Below are positions 38,691-52,400 of a stretch of 64,000 bases of DNA, one piece after another. The stretch is from Zasmidium citrigriseum (lineage: Eukaryota > Ascomycota > Dothideomycetes > Mycosphaerellales > Mycosphaerellaceae): contig NHNW01000011.1 in NCBI GenBank assembly GCA_002786025.1, positions 186,001 through 250,000 of the forward strand, in the 5' to 3' direction. The position numbers and the translations under genes were made by a program. Positions within the stretch are counted from its first letter, which is position 1. Every line of letters begins with the position of its first letter. The notes beneath the pieces are model-generated. The model was not told the origin of the DNA. It saw nothing but the letters and a program-made list of their open reading frames with translations, and searched no databases.

Positions 38691-41600
38691 TAACGTTAGA
38701 GAGAAGTCCGTATACTAGAGTAGATACCGCTATAGGTATAAGGCTTAATAAGGACGGGTCTTACCAAAGGCGATATATATTAGTAATAATCGAATAGTTT
38801 ATATAAGTAGTTAAATAGATAGAATCTACGATAATTTACTCTTCTAGACGTAGTAGAGCGAACGCGCCTTCGTTACGAACCTTAGAATTACGTCTATATA
38901 GTAGCCTACCTATTAAGTATAATATCCCTCTAAAGTAACGTCGAGTATCTAAGATTATCGCGGTAGCGATTCCTTACTTTATGCCTTATATCTATTAGCC
39001 TAGGCGGCTCTCCTACTATTTCTTAATCTCTTCTACCTCCTCCCTAAACGCCTCGGATTTATAAAGTAATATTTTTACGCGTTATAGTTCCGCCTCTTCT
39101 AGGACCCTCTTCTCTACTCGATAGAGGGGAGTGTTGTATTCTTCTTAAGCCTTACGCCTTATACGCTACTACTTATCGCGCTAGTCCTTTACGCTCTCGA
39201 GGACCCGTTACTACTACTAGCTATAGGCGCTTATCGTAGTATCTTCGTCCGCTTCGTTAGAGGAGTAGAAGGCTAGTATAACTAAGTAGGCGAGCTAGAA
39301 GCGTTCGCTTACTAGTAACGGCGACTACGACGGTTAGTCTTATAATATATTAACGAAGGCCCGCTTAATAGTATCCGTAACGGGCGAGCGGTTAGGAGAT
39401 ATTGCTACCTATAGCTCTAAGTATACTATCTACTACTTCGAAGCCTAATTACTTGTCTACGGATTCTCTATAAGTTCCTAGAGGAAGCTAAGTATAGTTT
39501 AGAGGGTCGTTATCTTAGATATCGTATAGTAGTATATAGCGCCCTAGACTATAAAGTATTAACTCCTCTCTACGCTATAGTAAAGACTCTAAGGGTTCTA
39601 CTACCCTCTAAGCGAACTATCCGCTCTAATAGTAATATAGCGCTACTAAGCTAATACGGAACCTATACCTAGCCCTAAAAGGGCGAAGACGAGTACGATA
39701 TATTATAATAAGCCGCCTAGTCCGAGTAACTCTAGCGTCTAGCTATCGAGATTATATAGCTAGATTAGGGATATCCCGATATTAGATAGGCATTTCTAGA
39801 AGGCTTTATTACCTAACTAGTTCGCCTAAGATATTAGAGAGCACTCTAGCGACTCGGGTAATAAAACGCTTATAGACTACGAAAAGATAGTACTAGCCCT
39901 TAACGAGATTATAGCGGCTCGAGGCTAGGGGTTCTTCCTATATACCCCTTTACGCGAGTAAATAAAGAGGCCTAGTAGGAGAGTACTACCCGAGAGAAAG
40001 ACTATCCTACCTACGTTAGTCGACCTCTAGTCCTAATAGTATTACCTACGCTAACTACTATATAGTAAGGACTACCTCTCTATACTCTATATACGTTTCG
40101 CGTAGAGTAACTAAGTAAAGGTATACTTCTCTAAGGAGACCTACTAGTTACGCTATCTCCTAAGTAGTACGCTATTTAATCCCCCTATACCTTAAGACCC
40201 TCTATATTCTATCTAAGTAGCTATATATCTTCGTACTAAGACCTTCGAAACCCCTATAGACTCGCTCGCGCTATACGTTATAGATAGTAAGGGTAGTTCC
40301 CCTAAGCTATATATCGCTAAAATCTCTACTCTACGTAATATCCTTAGAACGAGAAAAGATAATAAGCTTAAGACTATACCCTTCTCGTAGAGAAGTAAGT
40401 ACCCGCGTCTAGTAGAGTATTAATAGATATAAGGATACTATATTTAAAGTCTCGAGTAGCTATATTACTATATTCTTAATATCTATTAGCTTAGTACCCT
40501 TACCGTAAATTTCGGCGCGGGTACTACGCCTCTAGACGACGTATTACCTAGATTTTTAGCTACAGAGGATATACTAGGACGTATACTAGGGAAAACTATA
40601 TCTAGCGATAAGCGTAGTACGCGAGGTGTCTCCTAGAGGAGACTACGACCGAATAGTAGAGGAGGAAGTAATAAAGGGACGAAGGATAAAGATCTAGATT
40701 TAGAGGAGGAGACTATAGTAGATACTAAGGACCTTAATATAGTCGTAATAGGGGATAACGATATTAATATAACGGATAGCGAGTTATATCCCTACGGATA
40801 TTAGTAAGGAGCTATTACTAGATTATACTACGAGTAAGGTTATATATAGGACCTTATAACCTCGATCTATACGTACTTTCCCCTATACTACTAAGAAGGC
40901 GGATCTTATAGTAGGAGGTAAGTATAAAAAGCTATAGAGGCGCTTACGATAGAATCCTAAGCTTCTAAGGGAAGACTACTACTAGTTTTATATACCGAGT
41001 ATTACCGCCGTATTACTTAATATCGTTACTAAGGATATATAGTCTACGTCTCTCCGAGGAGGATAAGATTAATAATATCGATAGTAATAGCGACGATAGT
41101 AGCTTAAGGCCGCTTTTACTAGAGTAGTAGACTAAACCTATAACCTTCTATCTAACGTATACTAAGCTTATACCGACTAGGCATACCCGCGCCTTCCTTT
41201 AATCTAAAATTAACGGCCTCGCCGACTTCTTTAAGCTCTAGGATAGCCCCGAGTAGCCTTAAGAAGATCTAGAAAAAAATTAGCTATTAAACGTTTCCGG
41301 ATAGTCTACTCGTATTTAGATACTCTCTCTTAAGCTCTTTAGTCGGGTCCTAGGGTTTTTACTACCCTATAGTATTATTATACTTAGTCTAACTTATAGT
41401 AGTATCTATTATCTACTAAACTATAAGATACGTAATCTAGGGAAGGAGTCTCTTAATCGCCTACCTAGCCTAGTATAGTAGGCTAATAACCTAGTAGAAG
41501 AATACTAGGCTTTAGCCTTAGATAAGCTTCGATTTTAAGCCGTAGCTACTACTACGCTCCTCGACCGCGATACTCTCTACTAGCTTTAATAGGTCGAGGA

Positions 41601-43799
41601 AGCTTATCTAGTACCTTACTCGACGCTATCGACCGCTATCCTCGACGTACCTACGCTTGTCTATAGCGTCTATATCTATTCTTATCTCCTACGGTAGTTC
41701 GATCTAGCTTCCTAGATTAAGGCCTCTAAACTCGACAAATCGCGTACCTAGCGCTATATAGCTTCTAAGGTACTCCTACTCTTAGGGCTAGGCGTATATA
41801 CGTCTTTTAGCGAGCTCTATACCTTTAAATAGTAGTAGACGTAGAGTCCTCGTATAGAGATAGATATATTACTAGTTACTATCGATAGAGCGTTCGTCTA
41901 GAAAGTACTATATACTAAACTAAGGTTTAACGAAGACTCTCGCGTATTTACTAACTATAAGATATAGGCCTACTTTCTAGTAAAGCCGTATTAGTCTTTA
42001 AAGGCTACTATATAATCCCTCGAACGAGGGTCTAGAGTAACTTTATAGATCTATAACTACTATTAAACTAGTTATAAGACCTAGTAGTCTAGCTTCCCTA
42101 ATACTTACGCTAGAGACCTAGAAGGAATATAGACTAGTAAAGATAACCTAACGTAGGTAAGCCCTTACTACGATAAGTACTCTACTATATAGGAAGTTAA
42201 AGTCTACGTAGGACGAAATCGAGGTAGTAGTAGGAGATAGGGTACGTATATAGTAAACGTAATAGTTACGATTTCGAAGAGTCTCGGGACCTTACGTAAT
42301 TATTAGTCCTCTACGTACCTATCTATAATCGAGGGCACGGCTAAGGACGACTCGCTACTCCTAGCGAGAGAGCTCGAGTTTCGATACTACGAGGAGGCTA
42401 AGCGTCGTACTAAGTTATAAAGGCTAAGTAGTAAGAAGAAAGGGTTTACTAGGTTTAGACTAAGTAAGACAAGTATATAGAGCTTCGATATAGCTACTTT
42501 TCTCGTATTCCGCGAGAAGAGTAGGTTTAGTAGTAACCTATTCTCTCGACTAAGTATATAGGATTAGGCGACTTAGGATTATAATCGCGCCGAGAGGGTC
42601 GTAAATAATCCCGAAGTAAAGTTAGGCAAGTAAAAGGGTACCGTTATAATTAGTAGTAGTCGTCTCTAATATAGACCCTAGATATTACCTCGGGAATCGT
42701 ATATAGCTAAACTACGCGGCCTTACTAATCGTACTCGAGACTATAGTAATAATACTACCTTAATATTAACCTCTAGGTGCGCCTTAGTATAGTAAAGCGT
42801 ATATCTACTATAATAGTAACCTAACCTACTCCTTTTCCTTTTACCTCGCCTCTTAATAGAGCGCTAGAGATATAGAAGCTTACTCTAGTAGCCTTACCCG
42901 TCTAGATCTTAGATCCTTCGTCGAGTCGGCTACTACCTAGTACTTTATTAATCGATAGTAGTATCCTACCGCTAGCGACTAATTAGTATAGGTATATTAC
43001 GTAGTCTTAGTATTTACTTACCCCTCCTAAGTTAACCCCTCTAATCTAACGTATAGTAGATATAATTTCGCTACTAGCGCTATCGTAAGTATAGGAGAAA
43101 TATACTTTAATAAGGCGATAAGAAAGATCGGAGACTAAGCTACTTACGAGACGTTTAATATATACCTATAATATCCGAGGTATTCTTAAGGAGCCGTCTA
43201 TAAGAAGGACTTCGTATACTACGGTTTACCTTATACGTTAGACTATTTTCCGTATTCCTAGGCTATAAGTATACGAACTCTATATTATAAGCCCCTCGTA
43301 GAACTAGAATATATTTATCTTCCTATACGTTATAAAATACTCTATATAATAGGCGATAGTAAACTCTCTAGAGGTTCTATAGCCCCTAAGAATAGCTAAT
43401 ATATAACTACTAAGTTAAAGTTATAGAGGAAGTAGATAGAGACTTAACGGCTACCTTAGAGATTAAGTAACCCTTTACTAGGTATACTATACTTAATTAC
43501 TTACTTAAGTTACTTATTTACTTACTCTAGAAGTACGATTCCAAACTATCCTTATCTTCGAGTTCTTAAACCCTCTAATAAGTATTATCTACGAAGTTCC
43601 TCTAAAGATTATAGACGATAGTATAGTAATATATAGGATAAATTGCGAAGGTAATACCTACTACTACTAGTAGGTTAGATCGTTACGATAGGCTACCTAC
43701 CTAGTCCTTAAACGATAATAGAGTTAAAGAAAACAAGAGTAAAATAATAAGGTATAGGCTAATATAGCGAAAGGGTTACGATAGATAAGGGAAGATAAG
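38691..43799. other. RIP-degraded repeat DNA, unassigned
   Basis: Mixed orientation. The minus strand at about 39,000-39,400 reads as a charged helical protein (VEKRVLEEAEL, SEAFREEVEEIKK). The plus strand at about 40,640-41,000 is acidic (DKDLDLEEETIVDTKDLN) and at about 42,000-42,500 is basic and charged. None is recognisable, and no catalytic motif or terminal repeat was found. These may be remnants of several ORFs of unknown elements. Confidence 0.25.
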
Positions 43800-44040
43800 G
43801 AAATCCCCTAGTATATAAAGGAGAGTATACGTCTACTCGAGTTGCTAAACGTAGCTAACGGTCTATATGTTGTCCTAAGTAGAAAGACGGAGTATTTCGT
43901 AGTTAGTAGTTTAAGGGCGGAGGTTATATAGGAGGTAAAAATACTACTTAAAGGAGGGACGGTCGAGGAGGCTAATATAAAGATAACGTAGACGGAGCGT
44001 AAGATATAGAGCAAGTAGGAAAGTATAATAGTACCTAAGA
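43800..44040 (+). pseudogene. Short protein-like plus-strand remnant (candidate)
   Basis: The plus strand reads as a balanced protein segment (IRLLELLNVANGLYVVLSRK, then ILLKGGTVEEANIKIT). A surviving 68-codon ORF on the opposite strand (43,808-44,014) is hydrophobic, low in variety and probably a shadow. The family is unknown. Confidence 0.25.
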
Positions 44041-44700
44041 AAAGAAATAGTTATCTTCTCCCTATCGTAATAGCTAGCTCTAAGTTTATTAGATATCTTC
44101 TCCGTCCTAATTATAAATCCCGCTTACGTATGTCCTTAAGGCTATAGGCTAGAATACCCTTTAATACTCTTAACTTACGCCGCTTTATTCTAGTTCTCTA
44201 GCTTCGTAATCCGCTCTTCTAGGCTCTTTACTAGTTACTTTAAAATACGAATCTATCTATCTTATATCGAATACTACTACTAAAGATAGTCTACTTCCCT
44301 CGAAAGTATCTACTCCTAATTTACGGACTCTACTACCGTCTCTAGCTTCTCCTTAAGGTTGTATACCTTCTTATAGGTCTTATCGAGGTTAGTAACTTCG
44401 TTATAGAGCTAATCAAGTATAGCTTATTTTACTTCTTATATTTTAGCTACGTTAGAGTCGTTAGCGTTTAGCTACTTAAGGAGACTAATTCGCTCGTATA
44501 TCTTATCCTACTCGATCTTAATCTTGCTAATATCGGAAGTAAAACGACGCTTATCGTTAAGGAGACTTTAGTAGACGAATAATAGGTTAATAATCTAGAT
44601 AGTAGTAGGCTACTAGTTATTAGGGGCTAAGTTTATTAGATATAATAGAGTATTATAATTAGGTAGTAGTATATATAGGCTAACTTTATACGCTTACGGC
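44041..44700 (-). pseudogene. RIP-degraded minus-strand coiled-coil protein remnant (candidate)
   Basis: At about 44,350-44,560 the minus-strand reading is strongly helical and charged (RRFTSDISKIKIE, DKIYERISLLK, NEVTNLDKTYKKVYNLKEKLE). It resembles the coiled-coil coding at 34.2 kb in type but not in sequence. No enzyme domain was found. Confidence 0.28.
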
Positions 44701-47700
44701 GCTATAAAGTATTATTATCTTCTAAATTATCGACTTTATCGATGTCTTAGTTACTACTAGCCTAGCGAGCGCGCTTCTAGTCGTGTTTCGCTATCCTAGG
44801 CTCGGGAACGGGATTTCCTACTTTCCTAACGCTACTATTCGACTCTACCGTAGTAGGTAGAAGACTACTATTCTAAGAGATATCTATAGTTAATAGGTAC
44901 TCTACTTACACCTATTAAGGTATATCTAGAAGCTTAGTACTATACGTTAACTACTATAGCTAATAGCTATCGCTATATATATAAGCCCGATTCTATACGC
45001 GTATATATTTACGTATCGACCGTTATAGAAATATAATACTACGTGGAATCTATAGGCACGTTAGCGAGGCCGCTAGTTTTAGGACGCTTCGCCTACTAAA
45101 ATTAAGAATTCTAATATTAGATAAAATAGGTAGAGCTTCGATAGCTTAGTAGTTTTAGACTACTACCTAGAAACAAGTCTAGACTTATAGACTAATAAGA
45201 GGAGTCTAATATATTAGACGTAGTCCACTAGTAGCTCGTCGATAGTATAAGACTATAGCTAACACATAGCGAAGAGGGTATGTCTAAGTAGGGCTAAGTA
45301 ATAAGTTCGATCGCCTTTATATTATAGGTATTTTACTTACGCTTCTAACTTTACGTATTTATAGCGCTAGGCTACCTAGTAATAGAACCCTAGAAGATTA
45401 TAGATAGGACTAGTATAGCTAAATCTAAAGATAACTAACGGCGAATAATAGGAAAGAAATTTGTTATAGTAGCGTTAATATATCGGATATCGATAGTAAT
45501 AGCGTTTCTATAATACTAGTAGATTATTAGCCTATTCTTAGCTTATTATAAAGAGGAAAAATAGAACGGAAAGAGGTAGGAAAGGGCGATTTATAAGTTA
45601 GTTCGCCCTTCGTAGAAAATCTACTTCGAAAGACAAGTACTCCCGATATTCGCCTTTTATTTAAGGATTTCTTCTCGTAACTACCTACGTATTATCCTAC
45701 TCTTTAATTCCCGCTCGTAAATATATCCTTCTCTAGTACACCTTAACTAATCGTTCTATTTATTACTTCGAAGACTTCTAGTATCGATTAAACTGTAACT
45801 ATAGTACCTCCTACTACCTCTAGTAAGAATAAGGTAGCTTTTAGTACTAATCCTACTCCTACTAACCCTAATAAGAATAAAGTAACGTAGTAGGTTAAGT
45901 TAAAGATTAAGCTAACGCTAAAGAAGGCCGCGTAGAAGCTTTATATTACTAACGGAGACACCGGGGAGGTCGGCGAGCTAAAGCGCTATATTACTACATT
46001 CTACTAAGCTCGAAACCAAGCCTAGGAGATTAGTAAGTCTATTACTACTATAATCCGCTACCTCGAGCGCCTACTCTAAGACGTAACTACTCGTAGTACT
46101 ATCGAGGGCGACGAGCTCTATAACGCCTATAATACCTACCTTTCTAGCGTAAAGTAAGTACGTACTTACTTCTATAACGCTAAATATAAGATCGTAGAGA
46201 TATATAGTAACGAGTAAAGATATATTAGTAGTCTATTATATAATAGGAGTAGGCGCGAGTTACCTTTTAGATTCTATATAACCTACTTATTAGAGGGAGA
46301 AGGGACATTATTAGCTATAAGCAATTAGTATTGTAGCTAATAGTACGCCTAGCTATAGAGGGGGGTATACTATCCTAGAATAAAGTTTAGAGAGACCTAT
46401 ATAATTATCGAAGTTTTATAATTATTAGAGTAAGTATATCGAATCTTATCGTTCTTAGTCTTAATAATACGATATTAATAAGTAACCGTAAAGTAGAAAC
46501 TAACATTCTCTTACTAAATTAACGCCTATGTATTAAGAGCTATTATTTAGCGATATAATCGAAGCCCTCTAGTAGCCTTATCGCTCGTATATAAGTCTTA
46601 GCGCGCGGTGTAAGAGTAGTATCCTAGAACTATAGACGACGTCTAGCTTTTATGTCTCGTTAGAAGGAGATACTACGTAAGTAAAAGTTATTCTAGGTTT
46701 CCCTATAATTTAGAGATAAAAATAGAGATTAAAGTAATAAGTAGCGAAGTATTACCTATTAACGTTCCCGAGTCCTCCTTCTCGTATATATATTAGTAGC
46801 CACCTAAACAATTACTTATATTAGAGGTTCGTTAAAGTGTTTCTATATAATACCTCGGGCTAACGAGAACCCTTAGATAGGTCTTTATATATATAGAGTA
46901 AGTTATAGGATATATATTATACTATTATCGTTTCTACTAAGTCTTAGTTCGAGAACGACATTAATAGAGAAGAAGTAGAGATAATATATATATTATCGAT
47001 TGTTAAACTATAATCCTAGTAGTAAACTATATACCCTTTCCCTCGAACTTAACGTAGACTAGGAGTACCTCTCTAGCGCTAGTACGACTAGTACGACGTC
47101 CTAGCTACGGTTCTTAACAACAAATCTAGCTACCCGTTTATTAAACTACTCCCTCTTATATAGTACGAGATACTTCTTAGTCGCGCGGTTCTAGAGCTAG
47201 TAATCCTAAAAGTTATTATTAGCTAGTATAACTAGTACTAGAGTAGGATGTTTATCGCTATAGTACTCTAATAATCCCCTCGCCTTAAAAAGGGTATCCG
47301 CTTAAACGGTAAGCTCCTTATAGTCCTTCTACCTATAGTTAGCGGGTTTATATATATATAGATAGAGCGAGCTTACGAGGTAAAGTACGCCTTTAACGCC
47401 TACCTCTTAGCGGAAGTAAGGAAATAGTTAGAATAGGCGAAACTCCTAAAAAGAGGCAAAGGTGTTTATTCGTATTCCCTAGTTACCCTAGATTAGATAG
47501 AAGTAACGGTATCGGTCGTATACGTAGTCGCTAGCTAGGACGCTAACGACGGCGAAGAAGAGTCGCTAGGTCTTATCGTATACCTTATAGGTACTAATCT
47601 CGAGCTATCGCTAGAAAGAGGTTAGCGGACATATATTGCCTAGTCTAGTTTAGAGGCCTCTTACCGTCTTGTCTACCGTTTCGCCTTACTATAGCGTTAG

Positions 47701-50219
47701 AGTTATCTCGTAAGGGGTTATTATATTTACGAGTTATAGGTAGTCTAGTATATCTAGGTAGAAATAGGACTAATATACCCTAATACTAGTAGAAGGCGAC
47801 TTTTCTACCTTAGCGAGGCGGTAACCGCTTATAAGGATATATAGGTAATATATTATAAGCGGTATATATACTTCGATTAGTTACTAGGTAGAGTCGCTTA
47901 GTACTACTATTATACGAGCGAGTACTTACCTATTAGGTTAAATCCTCTAGCTATAGTAATACCTTACTATATTTATTATATAGTATTACCTATAATCTCT
48001 TTTAAGCTACTATAGGTAATATAGCGTATTTAATATCGCTCTATAGATCTTCGACGCCTCTAGTTACTAGGACTTAGGTACCCCTAAAGGTGTTTATTTC
48101 TAGTTTCGCCCGAGGAGGAGCTACTATCGAGAGGGTAGAGATATATAATACTAAGCCCTAGCCTAAAGATGTTTTACGGACTATAAAGTATTATACCTTC
48201 GTTAAACTACGTTAAAAATATCGAGTCCCTAGGCGACTAACTATATAAACGTTTCCTATTTCTAAAACCCTACTATTAAGCTATCTCTTAACGTCGCTCG
48301 TAATACTAAATAAATACTTCTAGGTTACTATCTCTTATTAATACCGAGACTTCCTTACGTAATTTCTAATATAGACTATACTCGATAATATTAAAATCTA
48401 ATAAATCCCTAACTAGCCTACTACTCTTAATCTATTATCTATCCCTAAATTTCGAAGCTAACCTAGATTAGCCTTTATTCCTCTCGAGTATATAGTTGTA
48501 GCTTATCCTAGAAACCGTAATCCTACTCTATAACCTTTATTTCTTCTAAGAGCCTTAAGTAGCGTCGCTTCGTAACCTTTAATTCCTAGTATAGTAGCTA
48601 ACTTTAGCGTCGTAAGGCGTAGTTTTCCTTCTTAGCCTTAGAAAGATCTCTTTCGAGGTTTCTAACCTATACTTAACTACTACTAGTACTATTAAAGTAC
48701 AATTAGGTATTTTAGTCCGGATTTATAGTATTATAGTAGGCCCTATATCGTTCCTTAATTAGTAGTCTACCCTCTTACTAGGATAGTAAGTCGAATATCG
48801 CTTATTAGATAAGGCTATTCTAGAGGGTCGCGAGCTCGCGCTACGTAGCTAATTCTCTTTCCTTACTTATCTTAGCGGCTATCCTAGCCTACGAAGCCTT
48901 TCGTTTAGCCTTATCGCGTTCGCTTATAAGTTGTACTATAAGGTACTCGCGCTCGTTATTCTACGCTATATCGTCTACGCTATAAGTAGTAGTCGCTATA
49001 GGTAAAGTAGTAATAGACGAGGATATACTTAGAACTAAAGCCGCGTATAGTAAGATTAGAGCCCGTCGTTTCTATTTATCTATATATAATACGGTTAGGC
49101 GAATAATAAGGCCGTATACGCGATGCTCTCTAAAGTAGATACGTAGCTCGTCTTTAATAGGGACTAAGCTATTTCGTAGGAGTATATATATATTACTATA
49201 GTCGTCGGAGACCTAATAGCTCGACTTAGAGACGTCTATAAGATATAGACGTATAGTTTATAGGTTAGGGCGGATAATAAAATAATAGTCCGAGACGTTA
49301 GCGCCTATAAAGCTATATTTAGCGGCTCGCGAGGACTCGAATAAGATATACCGCTTACCGAAGAAACTAGCTAGATTAATCTTAATCGTACGAGCCTTCC
49401 TAGTCTATAGTTTATAGTCGCTATGTCTAGTTTAATCGACTATATAACTAGTTCGATTCTATAGATATTTTATAGCCTTACTAGACGTAAGTATAGTTAC
49501 TAATATATATATAAATATAGTTAAACGAGTAATATTAACTTCCGTAGCCTAGTTAGTCGTTATTCTAGGTACGTAAGTAAGTCCTTAAATAGAGGACGAC
49601 CGTAGCCTCTACGCGGAAGATTCTCCTCCTAATCTATCGTTTATAAGGCTATAGAGGCTACGGCCGTATATAAGATATCGACTCGCCTATACGTAACCTC
49701 TCTTCCTTATATAAATAAAGCCGCGTATCTCGAATTTAGTCCTAGAATAGGGTAGTATATATTAGAATAATATACTAATAGGTAACGATAGAGTATAGCG
49801 TCTTTTCTAACCTCCTATATAATTTAGCCTTATTTTATTTCTAATATAACCTATAAGTGTTTTCTCGGAACGAAATTTCGTACTTATAGCGCTAAAGGGG
49901 ACGCCTAGAGGCCTTACTATCGAATAAGTATAGATATAATTATCGCTTTACGTAGGTAGTCTAGGTTACTAGCGCCTAAGACTATCCTCGGAGAATCTAG
50001 ATATAGTAAAGCGGCTAAGCCTAGAAAGATAGAGAGACTTTAGTAAATTAGTATAATAAGGTAGAGGGAGGAAGGAGAGAGATAAGTACGACGCTAATAG
50101 GGATTCTAGATAAATTATAGAGAGATTCGTAGGATAGAAGCTTTCGAGGCTATAGAGAGTATAAGGCTATAGAGTTTATAAAGTTATAATTATTATAAGG
50201 CGTAGGCTTTATAGATTTA
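44701..50219. other. RIP-degraded repeat DNA with candidate frames on both strands
   Basis: A plus-strand segment at about 45,850-46,330 reads protein-like (KLYITNGDTGEVGELKRYIT, then IEGDELYNAYNTYLSSVK). A minus-strand segment at about 48,650-49,480 does likewise (KARTIKINLASFFGKRYILF, then LLRNSLVPIKDELRIYFRE). No family was recognised for either. The rest is unassigned. CpA and TpG remain rare throughout. Confidence 0.25.
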
Positions 50220-50405
50220 GAGAGGTTAGGAGAGGAGTATAGGCTAGAGGAAGATAATCGCTATATAAGTAAGGATTAAGTCTAAGAGGAAGGGAATATA
50301 AGAGGGAAGATAGGGGGGAAGATAGAGAGGAAGATAGGGAGGAAGATAGGAAGGAAAATAGGAAGAAAGATAGGAAGAAAGATAGGGAGGGAGAATAGAG
50401 AGGAA
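50220..50405 (+). repeat. Purine-rich GGAAGATA-type low-complexity tract
   Basis: The plus strand is almost entirely A and G, built from imperfect repeats of GGAAGATAGGGA-like units. Lacking C and T, such DNA offers few CpA sites on either strand and so would resist RIP. It could be a polypurine-type tract or simple microsatellite expansion. It lies just upstream of the tandem duplication at 50,470. Confidence 0.7.
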
Positions 50406-50469
50406 AGTACCTAACTAGAAGCCGCTAGCTATATTTATCCTTCGCTCGCGCGGCGACGAGGCGTCTAGG

Positions 50470-50865
50470 CTATGTCTTACTAGAAAGTTATTAATACCTA
50501 GGCCTAGCTTATTAAACTTCTAAAAAAAATAGTATTAGTATCGATCGCGAATAATCGTATACTCTACTAGACGATATACTCTAACCGCGACGACTTATAT
50601 TACGTCTACTCCTCGATACGAGGGTAACTATAAAGCTAAAAAGGAATAATAACCCGGCCGTATCTTACTAGGAAGCTATTATTATCCTAGGCCTAGCTCG
50701 TTAAACTTCTAAAAAGAAAAACGTTAGTATTAATCGCGAATTAATACACGTACTATTAAAAGCTATATAACAATTAAGACGGCGTATACTACTCCTATTA
50801 CTCGATATAAGGGCGGCTAGAAAGCTATTATAATAGCTACGCTACGTCTTACTAGGATTACTTAC
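50470..50865. repeat. Tandem duplication with about 189-bp period
   Basis: Two diverged copies and the start of a third. CCTAGGCCTAGCT occurs at 50,497 and again at 50,686, followed in both by TTAAACTTCTAAAAA and, later, by related CTCCTCGATA/TTACTCGATA stretches. A third TCTTACTAGG start lies near 50,846. No protein or terminal structure explains it. It may be non-coding element DNA such as a regulatory or end repeat. Confidence 0.6.
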
Positions 50866-50929
50866 CTAGGTAATAGCTATTACTAAACCTACGACTAGTA
50901 CGTTATATCTAACGAGTCTATATAATAAG

Positions 50930-52400
50930 AAAAGAAGAAAACTAACTAAAAAGCGAATAATCTAACAAACGAAACGTTAAACGCTAAGTAATAACGTACT
51001 AGGAAAGACGAGCCCGCATTTAATCTACTAAGAGTAGCCTTTAAGAGGAGAAAAAGAATATTCGAGCTATTCTTCTAGAGAAATCTACTAGCCCTAACTA
51101 AGATCTCGAAATTATCCGAATCGGCTATAGACTATAGGTTATAGTACGCGTAGATCTTCTATACTATTAGCGAGTAGAGTAGACCTACGGCGTAGATAAG
51201 TAACTATAGATCCTACTTAATACGGCGCGGTAAGTAGACTACTACGTACGCCTATTAGGCGTTACTTTACTATCTAGCGCTTTATTCTTTAGAGGAAATT
51301 AGTTAGCGAAGGAATATATTAAGAATCGTAAATAAAGAACCTTTCTTACCCTATTTCTTATATCTCGTAAGAGTTAGTATATATATATATAAGAACCCTA
51401 GCCTAAAGTAATCTAGAGTTAAGTAGTAGCGTAACGATATTATATAGTACTCTCGAAGACGAGTCTATCTAAGTAGTAAATCTCCTATATATAGTACTAT
51501 TAGCAATAGGTTAAGTATTCCTAGCGTATAGAGATATACGAAGTATAAAGGGGTTATACTCTAATACCTAGCGTATTAGGAGGAGACTAATTATAGCCGA
51601 GTTAATTATATAGGATCGTCGTAGCCTAGAGAGGCGCGCTAATTTCCGTAAACTAACCGTTTCGATATAGTAGTTACGTTAAGTCGTTCGTAGGTTATAC
51701 GACGATATATAGTATATCCTAATATCTAGTCTCTAGGATTAAATAATTTTGTAGGATATAGCGCTACTCGATAGAGATAGTATAGGCTTATACTACCTAG
51801 CTATATTATAAATCGCTTCTATATATAAATAATTTCTTATTAGAGACGAATATAATAGAAGAATTTAGTAGGTAAGTATCTTAGTCTATATAGCGAGTAT
51901 TAAGAGATCGATATAGCTAGGAGTAGAGTTAGTGTCCTTACTAAGTACTATAGGTGTAAAAGTAAGCTAAACTTATCGAACTCTTTAGGGACGTAACTAG
52001 CCCCTATAACTCTCTCTCTCTTATACGTTGCGCGAGCTTAATAACCTACTCGTACGCGATAGTCCTAATAGGTACAATCCTAAACTTTATTACGAGATAT
52101 ATATTCGAGGTATCTACCTTCTTCTAGGCTTTAATAAGCCCCTATTACTATCTCGTATATCTTATAGTCCCGTCTCCTCTAACTCCTAAGCTCGTTAAAG
52201 ACGTAACTAGCTTTAATAACTCTCTCTCTCTCGTACTTCGCCTTTACTACCTATCTACTATAATTCTAGTCCTTATCTACGAACTCGAAGTACGCCTCTA
52301 GTATAAGCGCGAGAAAAGGGAGCTCGTAGAGTATAGCCTAAAGACTACGTATCGAGAGGTCGATATTACTAGGAGTAGAGTTATTTACCTCGCTAGGAAA
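50930..52400. other. RIP-degraded DNA with partial direct repeats
   Basis: At 50,930-51,520 a plus-strand reading is protein-like (KDEPAFNLLRVAFKRRKRIF, then LFF and SKLSESAIDYRL). From 51,900 onward there are partial direct repeats: CTAGGAGTAGAGTTA near 51,925 and 52,368, and ACGTAACTAG with a following CTCTCTCTCTC at 51,991 and 52,201. These could be the flank or LTR-like end of an element. No gene is called. Confidence 0.3.

Noticed and set aside
43808..44014. 68-codon minus-strand hydrophobic ORF
   Set aside because: The plus strand of the same DNA gives a better balanced protein reading; this is probably its shadow.
16745..52400. Treating every frame that opens after reading TAG/TAA through as an ancestral gene
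   Set aside because: RIP removes TG and so TGA, leaving only TAG and TAA; any frame would then appear open. Only frames with motif, repeat-register or composition support were kept, and at low confidence.
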